From Zingiber officinale (Eukaryota; Streptophyta; Magnoliopsida; Zingiberales; Zingiberaceae), in NCBI RefSeq assembly GCF_018446385.1, contig NC_056005.1, forward strand, positions 67,244,239-67,308,238: DNA of 64,000 nucleotides, read 5' to 3'. Positions 22,583 to 35,142 of the stretch are shown piece by piece; positions within the stretch are counted from its first letter, which is position 1; every line of letters starts with the position of its first letter. Below the pieces are notes generated by a model. It did no database searches, was not told where the DNA came from, and saw only the letters and a list, made by a program, of their open reading frames with translations. The translations under genes were made by a program, and so were the position numbers.

Positions 22583-22589
22583 ATTTTAT

Positions 22590-22601
22590 TGGTATCAGAG
22601 C
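22590..22601 (+). promoter_or_regulatory. Primer binding site of the Tekay-like element
   Basis: TGGTATCAGAGC, a perfect plant initiator tRNA-Met complement, seven bases after the LTR. Confidence 0.93.
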
Positions 22602-22796
22602 TTAGTTTTCCGTTTTCTGTTCGTGGGTTTTGGCTTTATTTCGAGATTTTTTTTTCAGTTTATGTACTTCTCGAGCAAAGGAATTTTTATACAAGTCGAG
22701 TTGTATCTCTGAGCTATAGGATTTACGGGTCATTCTTTGTTTTAAATATCTTGATTATAAATGATTATTGAAAATTTTCATCTGATTTTATAGGCA

Positions 22797-23882
22797 ATGC
22801 CACGAGCCCGTGGTCGCGGTTGGGGCAGTAGTCGTGCCCGTAGTCGCAGTCGTGGTTGCGACAGTGGTAGTGGTCACGGTCGTGGTTGTGCATGTCAGCG
22901 TGCCACTACTACTGATCTTGGTTTGGATGAGGCTCCTATCTCCCCATCTGAGTTGATACCGGGAGCTCAGGTTGGTCCCAGTATTGGAGTTGGTGGTCAG
23001 ACTGAGGGACAACCTCATCTTGTTGCAGCTCAGGTAGCCGTACCAGCCATTCCTACAGCATCGCTTATAATGGAAAAGGCCCGTATTCCTTTGCTTGCTA
23101 GTTCAGCAAAGGATCGTTTTACGCTATTCCATGGAGGCACCGATCCTTGGGTGGCGCGTACATGGTTGGAGGATATTGAGGGCACTTTTGGGTACATGTC
23201 CTGTTCAGACACAGAGAAGGTAGAGCTAGCCGCTTATCATTTTCGAGGGCAAGCATCCACATGGTGGAAGATGCAAAAGACAGTCTTTGGGGATCAGATT
23301 ATCTCTTGGCAGTCTTTTCGAGAGGCGTTCGAGAGACAGTATTTTCTTGCAGCATTTTGTGTTGCTCGACGCCAGGAATTCATGGGTCTCAAGCAGGGTG
23401 ACCGAAGTGTGCTAGACTATAGTGCAGAATTTAGCAGACTTGCTGAGTTTTGCCCACATATGGTTGCTCAGGACTCAGACCGTATGTTTCACTTTACACA
23501 GGGACTGGCAGCATATATTCGGATCAGGATGTCTGGATTTCCTGTTACTACTTATCGAGAGGCACTTGATCGAGCCATATTTATTGAGATGACTCAGCAG
23601 CAAGTCTCTCAAGAAAGAGAAGCCAGCCGACAGACCTCGCAGAGCTCACACTCTAGACAGCAGAGTCGAGGTCGTCGATCTCGTGGTCAGGATGCGACTA
23701 GAGAGTCTTCACGGTCACGAAAGGTGACCAAAGTATCACAGGGATCTAGTTGCCCAATTCCATCACAGCGGGGCCAGATATCGGTGAAGTGTTTTCAATG
23801 TGGTGCACCAAATCACCTGGCATCAGAATGTCCACTGGATAAGAGTATATGTTTCTATTGTAAACTGCCAGGACATATGTAG
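22797..23882 (+). CDS. Tekay-like Gag, ended by TAG inside the second zinc knuckle
   Basis: Starts MPRARGRG with an Arg/Gly-rich head (residues 1-40). A retrotransposon capsid domain follows (about 95-270: DPWVARTWLEDIE, ASTWWKM, FERQYF, LKQGDRSV), then a Ser/Arg/Gln-rich basic linker and an intact knuckle CFQCGAPNHLASEC. The second knuckle begins CFYCKLPGHM, then the frame meets TAG at 23880-23882, followed in the same frame by Lys-Asp-Cys that would complete C-x2-C-x4-H-x4-C. In this lineage gag and pol form one frame, so the TAG is probably a C-to-T or G-to-A nonsense mutation. It leaves the capsid intact but cuts off pol. Confidence 0.9.
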   Translation: MPRARGRGWGSSRARSRSRGCDSGSGHGRGCACQRATTTDLGLDEAPISPSELIPGAQVGPSIGVGGQTEGQPHLVAAQVAVPAIPTASLIMEKARIPLLASSAKDRFTLFHGGTDPWVARTWLEDIEGTFGYMSCSDTEKVELAAYHFRGQASTWWKMQKTVFGDQIISWQSFREAFERQYFLAAFCVARRQEFMGLKQGDRSVLDYSAEFSRLAEFCPHMVAQDSDRMFHFTQGLAAYIRIRMSGFPVTTYREALDRAIFIEMTQQQVSQEREASRQTSQSSHSRQQSRGRRSRGQDATRESSRSRKVTKVSQGSSCPIPSQRGQISVKCFQCGAPNHLASECPLDKSICFYCKLPGHM

Positions 23883-26111
23883 AAAGATTGCACTTTGAAG
23901 GCACAACATCAAGCAGGAGGATCACAGTCTCAACAGGCTCGACCTACCTCACGACCTCCACAGTCTCGGCAGCAGAAAGGCCAACAGAGACCTCAGCAGC
24001 CTCAGCAACGAAATCCCCCACCTACACAGTCTGCTCACCAGCCACAACTCTATCATTTGCAGTCCCAGGTGGAGAGTGAGTATCTGCCAGCTCCCTCTCA
24101 GCAGCATTTGCCAGCTCCATCTCAGCAGTATTTGGTAGCTCCACCCCAGCAGTACCTGCTACCTCCACCCCAGCAGTACTTATTGCCCCCACCCCAGCAG
24201 TATCAGCCACAATTATCTTATCAGCCTTTGACCCAGTCATACCAGCCTTCGCAGGATCAGAGTCAGCCCTCTTCTTCTATTCCGAGGGGTCATCCATCAG
24301 GTCTTGAGCTGGGGCATGTTTATGCTTTGACTCGTGAAGAGGCACAGCGAGCTGGAGGATCTGTTATCCGAGGTATTATTTCCGTTTATAGTATTCCTGC
24401 GGATATATTGATAGATACGGGTAGCTCGCATTCCTTTATTTCTCCTGAATTTGTATGTAAAATTGGGAGGATCCCAACTCTTCGACCTTATGGATTAGCA
24501 ATATTGACACCATCATGTGGAGTATTGATGTCAGATCAGGAGATCAAGAGTTGCCCTTTAACTTTTGATAGTCATATCCTTACTGTGGATCTACAAGTGC
24601 TAGAGATGACTGAATTCGATATTATTTTGGATATGGATTGGCTTTCGGAGCATCATGCCACTGTCGATTGTCGAGCCAAAGTGGTGACTTTTCAACCCTT
24701 AGATCAATCATCATGGGAGTTTATTGGGATCAATGACAGAGGGGTATCTATTATCTCAGCTCTCCAGGCTCAGCAGTTGTTGGCTCGGGGATGCAAGGGG
24801 TATCTCTTGTCTTTAGTGAGTTCCAATGTGGATAGTTCTGTCCAGCTTTTTGATGTCCACATCATTCGTGAATATCCCGACGTATTTCCTGAGGAACTTC
24901 CTGGCTTGCCACCTCGGCGACAGGTAGAGTTTGCCATTGAGTTGCTTCCTGGCACAGCTTCAATATCGAAAGCTCCATATCGGATGGCACCAAGAGAACT
25001 GGAGGAACTAAAGATTCAACTTCAGGAGTTGCTAGACAAGGGTTTTATCCGTCCTAGTGTTTCTCCTTGGGGTGCTCCAGTGCTCTTTGTTAAGAAAAAA
25101 GATGGATCCTTGAGGCTCTGTATTGATTATAGGCAGTTAAACTCTGTAACTATCAAGAACAAGTATCCTCTACCTAGAATAGATGATTTGTTTGATCAAC
25201 TTAAAGGTACCTGTGTGTACTCAAGAATTGATTTAAGATCAGGCTATCACCAGTTACGAGTTAGAGATACAGATATTCAGAAGACTGCCTTCCGTACTCG
25301 GTATGGACATTATGAGTTTTTGGTAATGTCGTTTGGGCTTACCAATGCTCCTGCAACATTTATGGATCTAATGAACCGGGTATTCTTAGAATATTTAGAC
25401 CGGTTTGTTATTGTATTTATTGATGACATTCTGGTATATTCGCGATCAGAAGAGGAGCACGAACAACATCTCAGAATAGCTCTAGAAACTTTACGGAAGG
25501 AACGCTTATATGCTAAGTTCAGTAAATGTGCTTTTTGGCTGAGTTCTGTGGGATTTCTAGGGTATGTAATCTCTAGCAAAGGGATTTTAATAGACCCCCA
25601 AAAGATTGAAGCAGTTGACCGATGGGAACAACCAAAGTCAGTGCAGGAAATCCGTAGCTTTCTCGGATTAGCTGGGTACTATCGGAGATTTGTGGAAGGA
25701 TTTTCTAGTATTGCTGCACCTTTGACTCGATTGACTAGAAAAGGAGTCAAGTTTACTTGGTCTGAGGCTTGTGAAGCAAGCTTCCAAGAGCTCAAGCAGA
25801 GATTGGTGAGTGCTCCAGTATTAGTTATTCCCTCTGGAGATGATGGATTCATTCTTTACACGGATGCATCTATTCAAGGATTAGGGGCAGTTTTGATGCA
25901 GTATGACAGAGTAGTAGCTTATGCTTCTCGTCAGCTAAAAGATCATGAGAAGAATTATCCCGTGCATGATTTAGAATTAGCAGCCATCATTATTGCCCTT
26001 AAAATTTGGACACATTATCTCTACGGTATTACCTTTGAGATATTCATCGATCACAAGAGTCTGAAATATCTTTTCACTCAGAAAGAGTTAAACCTTCGAC
26101 AGAGAAGGTGA
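23883..26111 (+). pseudogene. Tekay-like pol: protease, RT, RNase H
   Basis: Same frame as gag, first Met at 23895. A Gln/Pro-rich spacer with repeated PPQQYL units (about 24070-24240) leads to a protease with intact DTGSS near 24413. RT holds [23 protein letters not shown] (catalytic Asp present) and FIDDIL near 25416. RNase H has YTDAS and HDLELAA, with an IDHKSLKYL box near its end. All catalytic residues I can judge are present. The frame ends at TGA 26109-26111, where one G is missing relative to the expected Arg-Trp-Met; coding continues one frame over. The RT type ([18 protein letters not shown]) is typical of Del/Tekay. Confidence 0.93.
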
Positions 26112-27817
26112 TGGAGTTTCTGAAAGACTATGACTGCACTATCAACTACCATCTTGGAAAAGCTAATGTAGTCGCAGATGCATTGAGCAGGAAGTCTAGA
26201 GGAGTATTGGCAACTCACAGGGTGGCAGTTATAGATATAGTCAGACAGTTTTCAAAATTAGATTTATCTGAAGTAGGGCAAACACAGCGTGGTATACTGG
26301 TCTCCTTGATCGCACAGTCCCCATTGGTGGAGCGGATTAAGGAAAGTCAAATGGAAGACCAGTATCTCAGATCTATAGCTAGTGAGTTGGAGTTAGGCCC
26401 CAAGCCAGAATTCACACGTGATATGGATGGATCTCTTCGGTTCCGAAGCAGATTATGTGTCCCAGAGGTACATCCTGTTAAGGAGGATCTCCTTCGAGAA
26501 GCCCACCGATCGAGATTTGCAGTTCATCCTGGTGGTACACGGATGTATCAAGACTTGAAGCGATCATATTGGTGGAAAGGTATGAAAAGAGATATTGCAG
26601 ACTTTGTAGCTCGGTGTCTAGTTTGCCAACAAGTTAAGGCAGAACACCAGAGACCGGCTGGGTTACTTCAGAAGATTGTAGTGCCGGAATGGAAGTGGGA
26701 GCATGTCACTATGGATTTTTTCACGGGGTTACCAAGGACCCAGAGGAGACATGATTCAATCTGGGTGATTGTCGATCGGTTAACTAAATCCGCCCATTTC
26801 TTACCGATTCGTAAGACAGAATCTCTAGATCGTCTAGCAGAGTTATATTGCAAAGAGATTACTAAACTCCATGGTATTCCCCTCAGTATTATTTCTGATA
26901 GAGATCCACGCTTTACTTCGATATTTTGGCAAAGTTTCCAAAAGGCGTTGGGTACCGAGCTACGTTTTAGCACCGCTTTTCATCCTCAGACTGATGGACA
27001 GTCGGAGCGCACTATCCAGACTCTAGAGGATCTGTTGCGTGCTTGTGTGCTAGATCTTGGGGGTAGTTAGGAGGACCATCTACATTTGGTAGAATTTGCT
27101 TATAATAACAGTTACCACTCTGCTATTCAAATGGCACCGTTTGAGGCACTCTACGGCAGAGCATGTAGATCTCCTATCTTATGGGACAAGGTCGGTGAAC
27201 GTCAACTCTTAGGCCCTCAGAGTGTTCAGCAGGATGCTGAGCTAGTACGAACTATTAGACAGAGATTGTTGACTGCTCAGAGTCGGCAAAAGAGTTACGC
27301 AGATAGAAGACGAAGAATGTTAGAATTTGCGGTAGGTGATCACGTATTTCTTCGTGTTTCACCCATAAAAGGGGTTAAGAGATTTGGGTTAAAAGGGAAG
27401 TTAGCACCCAGATTTATCGGACCTTTCCAGAATCTTGAGCGGATTGGTGCTGTTGCATATCGACTTGCGTTACCCCCAGCTTTAGCAGGAGTACATAATG
27501 TCTTTCATGTTTCTATGCTGCGGAAGTATGTTCCGGATCCGACACATGTCTTGAAGGATCTTATAGTTCCCCTACAGTCTGATGCGACATACGAAGAATT
27601 CCCTGTTCGTATTCTAGATCGCAAGGAACATCGGCTGAGTAACAAATGCCTCCGTCTCGTAAAGATTGGGTGGCAGCACCACTCTGATCAAGAAGCAACT
27701 TGGGAGCGTGAGGAGGACATGCGTATCAGATATCCTCATTTATTTCCCCCAGGTATCAGTACTTCACACTTACTTAAATTTGGGGACCAAATTTCTTTTT
27801 GTGGGGGAGAATGTTAA
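26111..27817 (+). pseudogene. Tekay-like pol: integrase and chromodomain
   Basis: Continues from RNase H in the shifted frame. The integrase zinc region (H-x-x-x-x-x-H, then CLVC) lies at about 26500-26640. The core has the catalytic triad intact: Asp 26714, Asp 26897 and Glu 27005. TAG at 27068-27070 replaces Trp (TGG) before EDHLHLVEF, and the same frame then runs to 27817. The last ~60 residues form a chromodomain-like segment (PVRILDRKE, a Trp in KIGWQH, EATWEREEDM), which in chromoviruses directs insertion into particular chromatin. Integrase and targeting module are well preserved but cannot be made in one piece. Confidence 0.92.
27803..27811 (+). promoter_or_regulatory. Polypurine tract of the Tekay-like element
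   Basis: GGGGGAGAA directly before TGTTAAGTG, the 3' LTR start. Confidence 0.85.
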
Positions 27818-30179
27818 GTGTGAGAAAAAAAAAACCCACTAACACACCCATACCTACCCACGTGCACCCCCACCTCCTCCTTTTCCCCCTTTCTTTTCTC
27901 CTCTTCCCCCATGACTTCTCTTTTTCTCCCATTCCCTCTTCTCTGTTCTGTTTCTCTTCAACGACAGAAGTGAAACCGCAGCATCTCACTCCTCTTCTCC
28001 AGCACGAGACCTCCTTCTCCTTCATCCTCACCAACCAGCAAGAGGGACGCAAGCAACAGCCCTCCCTTCCCTCTCTTCTTCCTTGTTCTCCTGCATCTGG
28101 GCAGCACCACCGGATCTCCGCCGGAGCTAGCTGTGGTCACGCCGAACTCGCCGAGGTCACTGGTAAAGAGAGAAAGATCATCCATTTTCGTGCTCTTTTG
28201 ATTTCAGCCTTCTCTTCTTCTCTAATAGCTTCAACGGCAGTACCTTGCCTTTCCTTTTCCTAGCAAATACCTACTCTTGTTGTCCTTGCTTCTTTGCAGC
28301 AACCATCAGAGCTCGCCGCAACTTGCTGGAGTTGCCAACAAAGAGGGGAAGAGAACCCTAATTGCTGCCCTCATTTCTAGCAACCACACAAAACCCTTAG
28401 AAGGTATATTTTAGGTTTCTTTGGGTTAAATTGATGTGTAGTTAGGAGGGCTATCTAGGTTGGAGAAGAGTTTTCATTTAGGAATGTGAAGTGGTACGAG
28501 ATAGTAAGATCAAAAATAATGATCTAGTGGCTTCAAGTCGTAAATCATGTTTAGATTTTTGTATCATGAGTTTATTATCATTTTAATTATTCGAGTTATT
28601 ATATTTTGTAGATACGAGCTCGAGTGGAGCGCGGTGACCTGCCGACACCCGCGGATTTTGTTGTACATAAGGTGGATAAATCTACTCTTGTATATTTCCT
28701 TGTGCATGAATAAATATATAAATTGGATTATATATATGTTGTATCATTGTTTTCAAAATGGGGATTAAACTGATATCATAAATAGCGAGATGGGCTAAAA
28801 TATTAAAATCATTGGAGGGTAGTTAATTGATCTTATTCCTTGTTCATATGTGGGTTCATACTGGGATTTTTATGGGAAGGGTTATTTTTAAAAATTAAAG
28901 AAATATTCTGAATTACTCTTCTGTTGATACCTTGTCTTTTGACTTGCTTGACCTTGCATGCTCCCATGCTTTTGATACTCTATCTGTTGATACTTTTAGT
29001 TTTGTTTTATTTGTGAACCTTATAATGATAAATTAATAGACTTGATACAAAAATATTACCTTGATTGACCATTTATTATGAAAAGAGAATAATTATGATA
29101 AATGGATAAAATGGAATCCTTAAAGTGAAATAAGAAAGATGGTAAATGAAGAATATTAAAAAGTGAAGACCATGAGCCTAGCTTTGTACCAGAGCTTTAT
29201 ACTAGAGTACTGAACCGCCCACATGTTCTTGTGGTAGCGCGGCGGCCCGCGGTCCAGAGTACCTGATCGTACACCTGAGGCGTGTTGGCGTGATGTAGCC
29301 CTCGGTCAGTGTTTATTGCGTCTTCCACCGGTGAAGGCTGATAGCCCGTACGTCAAATAACGTATGCAACAATTTTATACTCTTAGGAGGCTTTTAGCCT
29401 ATCCATATGATATTTCACTCTGATGATATTGGCTCTAGTGATTCACTTTTTAGTTGATTTATCAGATTCAGACTATTGATATACATGTTGATCTTACCAT
29501 GATAACTTACAATTGAGTGATTAAATAATAAGATTGAAGAATTGATTTTATTAATGATGATAAGTGATGGTAAGGTGAAGATCCCAAACTCTATCTAAAA
29601 ATTTTACCTGATTATAGATAATGAGAAGATGATTATACATATATATGTATAAATATAGAACTTTAAGAATAATCCTAAAGTTGTAACAAAAGGTGATGAT
29701 TTATTCTACTTCCTTGACTTCTTCAATAAGATTAAATTCATGCACATCTTTCTTGAGTATCCACTTAGCTATTTGGCTAACTTGCTACATTCCTTGGTCT
29801 CCAGTTTTGCAGACACAGGGATCCTTTTGATATTATAGTTGATTTTGGACTTTCATAGAGTTGCTCATAGATCTCGACGTGCTGATTTTCTGGTTTGTTT
29901 TACTTTTGTTTCGCTGTATTTACATTTTGCAATTTTGTTACAGATGTCGTTTATCTGTATAGTAATTGTAGTTTATGAAAACTATGACATATACATATAG
30001 TTGATACATTTCGTGGTTATGTTGTTTCTATTTTATGTATGTTCTAGCCGTGTGGGCTGATGAATATGTTGTTTATGTTTATATAGTGTGATGTATGTAT
30101 GTATGCTTCATATTGTCACCAGTACAGGGGAGATGCTGCCGGATTTTTGTCTGGCAGGGACTCCTCTGGGGGCGTGGCA
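27812..30179 (+). repeat. 3' LTR of the Tekay-like element
   Basis: 2368 bp, collinear with 20221-22582. It ends GCGTGGCA, where the 5' copy has GCGTGACA, and is followed by the GATGG duplication. Confidence 0.93.
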
Positions 30180-30547
30180 GATGGAGACCGGAGGCTCTCT
30201 CAACAGCTCATGTCGGGCAATCGAGAGCTGGTCGGTGTCGGGCGATCAATGATCGAGTGGGCAACAGCGAATGAAGATCGGGAGGGGAAGAGGAAGAATC
30301 TAGGAGGTCCAAAGTTTGGCACAGTAACTCCACAATTTAATAATGAATTAAACCTTTTATTAATTAAATAAATCAACATCTATTTAATAGATATTCTAGA
30401 TAGACTTTCTCTAATGCTAATCATTTCATCCCCTTAAATATATCATACGAGCTCCGTTTAAATTTTAAAAGATTTTTAAAAATTCTTGAAAAATTCAATA
30501 AAATTATTTTTCCAATAACATTTATTATTTAATTATCGTATCTTACA

Positions 30548-31939
30548 TGTACAACTTGGGTTGTATATATCTGATCATTCAAACTCTAAACCTAACAACT
30601 AATAGAGAGATCTTGGTTGTTTATAGAGTAAGCACATCATCGAACCACGATAATTCATTGTCGTCTTCTCTTATCTCTCAATTCTTCTTCCTCTTAAATT
30701 TCTTCTTTAGCGATTCTTCTCGTTTGTTGTGATATGATTTTAACACTCACGTCTTGCGGCCCCTATGATATCTCCTACCATCCTTCCTAATCTTTATAGA
30801 CCTCTAAGAAGTGAGCGCTACCTCATTCTAAGTCATCATTCATATCATCACTCAACCTCATTAAGCACTCTCTAAGATCCCTATACATTCCTACAAATTC
30901 TTACCACGTAGATACACTTATGAAATCATAAGACAAAGACTAACTTAAATCTTTTATTAAAATATTAAAATCCTAGATCGTACTGGACCACTTGAAGCAC
31001 GATTTCAACAACAAAATCCAAGGTCGCCTTTGATGACTATTTTCAATTTTCTTTCTTTTTTTTTATTGTGCCCTTTCAATATATCTTCTTCGATTATAGA
31101 ATATCTTCTGTTTTTTTTGTTTGTCTGTCGTCGTCGTGTATCAATTTTTCCTTATCATTCATTTTACCATGCAGGTTAGTCATCTCATTGGTGTTGTCAC
31201 ATGTGTGACACGATTAACTAGAAAAAAAAAATTTATCAGTTGAGAGGTTTTTTGGATAATTTCTTAAAGGCACATCTAAGTTTGGTATTGTCAAATTTAT
31301 TCCTTCCAAACGGCACATCCAAATTCAATGGTTGTTGTTGTTTTTTTTCTCTTTCCTCTCATTTATTTACATACCACATCTCATTTCTTTTCTTCACTCC
31401 TAAATTAAATTAAACTTGAATTAAAAAATTCTCTAAATTTATTAATTTTAATTTTAATTTTTTAATAAAAATAAAAAAAATACAAAAGAAAGTTAATTAA
31501 AAATAAAAAAATATTTTTTTCTATTTTTATTATTTAATTATAAAAAATAAAAAAATAAAATAAAATTAATAACTAAAACTGATTTTATCAATAAAAAATC
31601 TCTTTGGTATTACTTTTTAAAAACTAGTACCATAACTTAAATAATAGTATCATTGTGGTGTTAGTTTTTAAATATCAGCATCACAGTTTAACACACTAGC
31701 ATCATAGTGCTATTCTTGTTAATGGTAAATAATACAATATTTGGATTCTAGAGCATTGTATAAATCTATAGGAGTTGGAATGAGTCCAATCAGAACTCTC
31801 TAGAGCATCAATGAATTTTGACCGAAATTCATTGATGGATCTAGAGGGTTTGGATTTCTTAAAAGTTAGGATAGTGTAATAAAGGTATTTATAGTGTTCA
31901 TGTCTTGTTCTAACATCACTACAATAGGTTATATTTATA
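30548..31939. other. AT-rich intergenic DNA
   Basis: No gene seen. It holds T-rich tracts, an A/T homopolymer-like stretch at 31400-31570, and a segment at about 31750-31930 that is loosely repeated at about 32040-32210 in direct orientation next to the foldback element. Confidence 0.6.
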
Positions 31940-32543
31940 TGTCAATTGCCTTAAAGTTGTTAATTTTGAAAATTTTCTGATCATTGTTGTTAATGACTTT
32001 AAATTGATATCTCTGGGCATATATAAACTCTGGGGCACTTTAGAAACATGTAGCGCTTGAAATGAGTTTGATCAAAACTGTCTAATTTTATTAATGGGTC
32101 TTGACCAAAACCTAGACCTAGGAGATTTGGATTTCTAAAAGGTTAACATGTAATGAAAGAGGGTAGTGTAATTAAGGCATTTATGGTATTCATGCCTAAT
32201 TCTGATATCCCTACAATAAATTGTATCAATTTCTTGCTTCCAAAAGTAATAACCTTTGACTCAGGCGTCAAAACGGAATATTTTACGTGCTAAATTAAAA
32301 CTCGTTTAGAAATCTACATTTGTTAACCTGTGAAACTATAATAACCCAGTTTTGAACCCAAAAATATAATTTAAGCTTTTTTGGATCCATAGTTTCAATC
32401 AAAACTCATTGATAGATTTAGAGAGTTTTGATCGGAACAAGTTTCTGAAGTGCCTCGGAATCTATATATGCCTAGAGATATCAACTTAAAGTTATTAACA
32501 ACAGTGATTAGAAGGTTTTTAAAATTTATGACTTTAAGACAAT
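31940..32543. mobile_element. Foldback/MITE-like element
   Basis: About 170 bases from 31940 (CAATTGCCTTAAAG...) reappear as reverse complement at about 32365-32543 with roughly 80-85% match by eye, separated by ~250 bases. There is no coding capacity. No clear target duplication was found, so the class is unknown. Confidence 0.65.
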
Positions 32544-33534
32544 TAGTTACGGAATTATTTTACGATCCTTAAGTTTTAGATAGAAATTTAAGAATTATTT
32601 TACGATTTATTTTGAGTTCATTGAAATAGATAGTGAAGTGAATTTCAATATTTTATGATGATAGTCACAGAAAACTTAACGTTATTGCATCCTCTCTATC
32701 AACTTATCTAATGTCAACCGTTGTGGTAGAATAAACACTTAAGTTCAAAAGTAATATATTAGATGAAAGATGATTTATTTTATATCTTGATTCTTTCTAA
32801 GCATGAGTATTATTTGGCGATTGAACAAGAGTTGAAAAAAAAAACAAGAATGCACATTTCAAAGGACGAGGTAGAAAATTTTGATATAGAATAAACTGCC
32901 ACTATAGGAATGGAAAATAAAAATGAGTTATTATATCATTTGTTAAGATAATAAGGATAAAAATGTAACCGAAGCACGTGAACTTTAATTCCTTTATACC
33001 CTAAAAAATACATAGCAAATAAATTCTAGTTCTTTTTATTTTTTTAATTTTGAAAAAATATTTAAAATATTTTTTAAAAATTAAAATATAAATAATATTC
33101 TGGATGGGCATCAAACGTTAACTAACTGATGGTTCTAAATACTGAATTGTCCTCGAAGGTTAATATTAAGGGTCAATAATTTTCAAGCTGTCAAATCATC
33201 AAAGCGTAAAATTTGAACTGTCGATTTTGAATCGTGATTAATATTATATAGTCATCTTTGCATTTAATAAGTCTCCCTTTCCAAGCTTAAACTCCAAAGA
33301 TGCTTCATGTAATTCACTAAGCTTAATCCATTTTATTTAGCATCTTTGTATTTATTTATTCTTCCTTGGATAGTGTGTACATTGAAGGGCATACATGGCT
33401 TCCCTCTATCTATCTTCTACATCTATTCATTTTGTTTCCATTTACATCTGAAGGTTCGTCAAAGCTTGCTCGAGTGCAATAATCATTTTAAATTGTGGTA
33501 TAAAAAAATGTACATTTTATCTACCCATGATTTC
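32544..33534. other. AT-rich intergenic DNA
   Basis: No convincing gene or repeat boundary. Several poly-A/T tracts; open frames are short and unlike known families. Confidence 0.6.
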
Positions 33535-34299
33535 TATTAATAACAATAAATAATAACCCATGATTATCCTACTAGATAAGATTGACTATATAGATTCTTT
33601 TATACCATTGAGCTCATCTATACTTAAATAAATTTTATCTTATTTATTATTATTAACTAGTCTTTTTTTATCTTCCTCCTCATTTGATGTGCGTGTTTAT
33701 CATAGTTTCACATCGTCTAACCGAAACATTTATTGACCATCTAAATACATGTTCGTACCATCTTAAACGTGTCTCTAAGATTTTTTTCCCTCAATAAATA
33801 CAACTCTGATTTTCTCTCTAATGTTTTCATGTTTAATTATATTTATCCTCATATGTCTACACATTTATCTTAACATCCTCATCTCTGCAACTCTCATCTA
33901 ACATCTTTTATCTCTGTAACTCTCATCTTTTGTTCATGTGCTTGAGTCATAGCTTAATATTCGACTCCATATAAAAGTTTAATTACAATTTTGTAAAACT
34001 TTCTTTTAAGTTTTAGAGGTATTTTACGATTATATAAAACACCCGATGCTCTCCTCTATTTCAATCATCATGCTTTATTATATGTAAGACATCTCTCTCA
34101 ACTTCTCCATCGTTTTGTAAAAATGATAATAAATATTTAAAGCTCTCAATTCCATACAACTCATCTTCTCCTATCTTGACAATTGCCTCATTACGTCTAA
34201 TATTGTTAAACTTAAATTTTATATATTGTCTTTATTCTACTAAGCATAAAATTTTTCTCTTCTAGTGTTTCCTTGTAACTAGTTTAGCATTTACTCTTT

Positions 34300-35142
34300 C
34301 AAGTGTTTCATCTATCAAAATAATATCATCTGTAAACAACATGCACTACGGTACCGTGTCTTGAATGTGTACAGTGAATTTATCCATAATTAGTGTAAAA
34401 AGATAGGACTTAAAACTGATCCTTGATGTAACCCTATCTTTATTGGAAATACTTCAGTTACTCCGTCTGAAATTTTTACTCTGATCATTACATCCTCATA
34501 CATATCCTTAATTAGTTCAATATATGTTAAGCTAACATATTTCTTTTCTAGAATTCTCTATATAATTTCTCTTGTGACTATTTTATAAGCTTTTTCTAAG
34601 TCAATGAATATCATATGTAGATCTTATTTTTGTTTCTGATATTTTTCAATTAGCTATTTTAAAAAATGTATAGCTTTTATCGTTGACCTTCCAAACATAA
34701 ACCTAAATTGATTTTCGATCACCCTGTTCTCCCTCCTTAATCTTTTTCATATTACTCTTTTACAAAGTTTCATGATATAATTAATTAGTTTAATACCTCT
34801 ATAGTTTGCACAATTTTGTACATATCACTTGTTCTTATATAAGGGAATTAGAGTCTTTACCCTCATTGATCACACAAATTTTTTCATTTTCAATATCATA
34901 TTAAATAATTTTGTAAGTCATTCAACAATTTGTTTCCCTAAACACTTTCATATCTCTATTGGAATATTATCTAGTCCAATGACTTTTCCATTGTGCATCT
35001 CATTTAAAACTTGTTCTACTTTTGAAGTTTGAATTCTACGATAAAAATTTAAATTTCTATACTCATTTAACTTACTTAAATTATCTAAGTTAAGTTGATC
35101 ACCTAAACCTTCATTAAAAAATTGATAAAATATTTTTTTCAC
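34300..35142 (-). pseudogene. LINE reverse transcriptase
   Basis: The complement shows the non-LTR RT series in order: NGKVIGLDNIPIEI near 34950; NYRGIKL near 34800; ENQFRFMFGRST near 34700; FIDLEKAY near 34600, with the first catalytic Asp kept; GLHQGSVLSPI near 34430; and FTDD near 34345 in place of FADD, with both Asp kept. At least six stops interrupt it, so it is inactive. Confidence 0.82.

Larger units (their letters stand above)
20221..30179 (+). mobile_element. Del/Tekay-like Ty3/gypsy chromovirus, nearly complete
   Basis: LTRs 20221-22582 and 27812-30179 begin TGTTAAGTG and end GCGTGACA or GCGTGGCA. The target duplication GATGG is exact (20216-20220 and 30180-30184). Primer site, gag, protease, RT, RNase H, integrase, chromodomain and purine tract are all in order. 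Only three coding lesions were found: TAG at 23880, a one-base loss near 26109 and TAG at 27068. Over the first ~310 bases I count about 14 LTR differences, mostly transitions, with fewer farther in, so it is young relative to its surroundings. Length 9959 bp. Confidence 0.95.
19215..30547 (-). repeat. Element B 5' LTR, split by the Tekay-like insertion
   Basis: The LTR runs from TGGCACGCCCC at 19215 to 20220 and resumes at 30185, ending TCTTACA at 30547, about 1.37 kb in all. The two halves join exactly across the GATGG target duplication, and the same junction is uninterrupted at about 16741-16750 in the other LTR piece. Open frames at 19720-20140 lie in this LTR and show no protein family. 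Confidence 0.82.

Noticed and set aside
22502..22771. 89-codon open frame across the LTR/primer-site junction
   Set aside because: It spans the LTR end and primer site of the Tekay-like element and matches no protein; the true gag begins at 22797.
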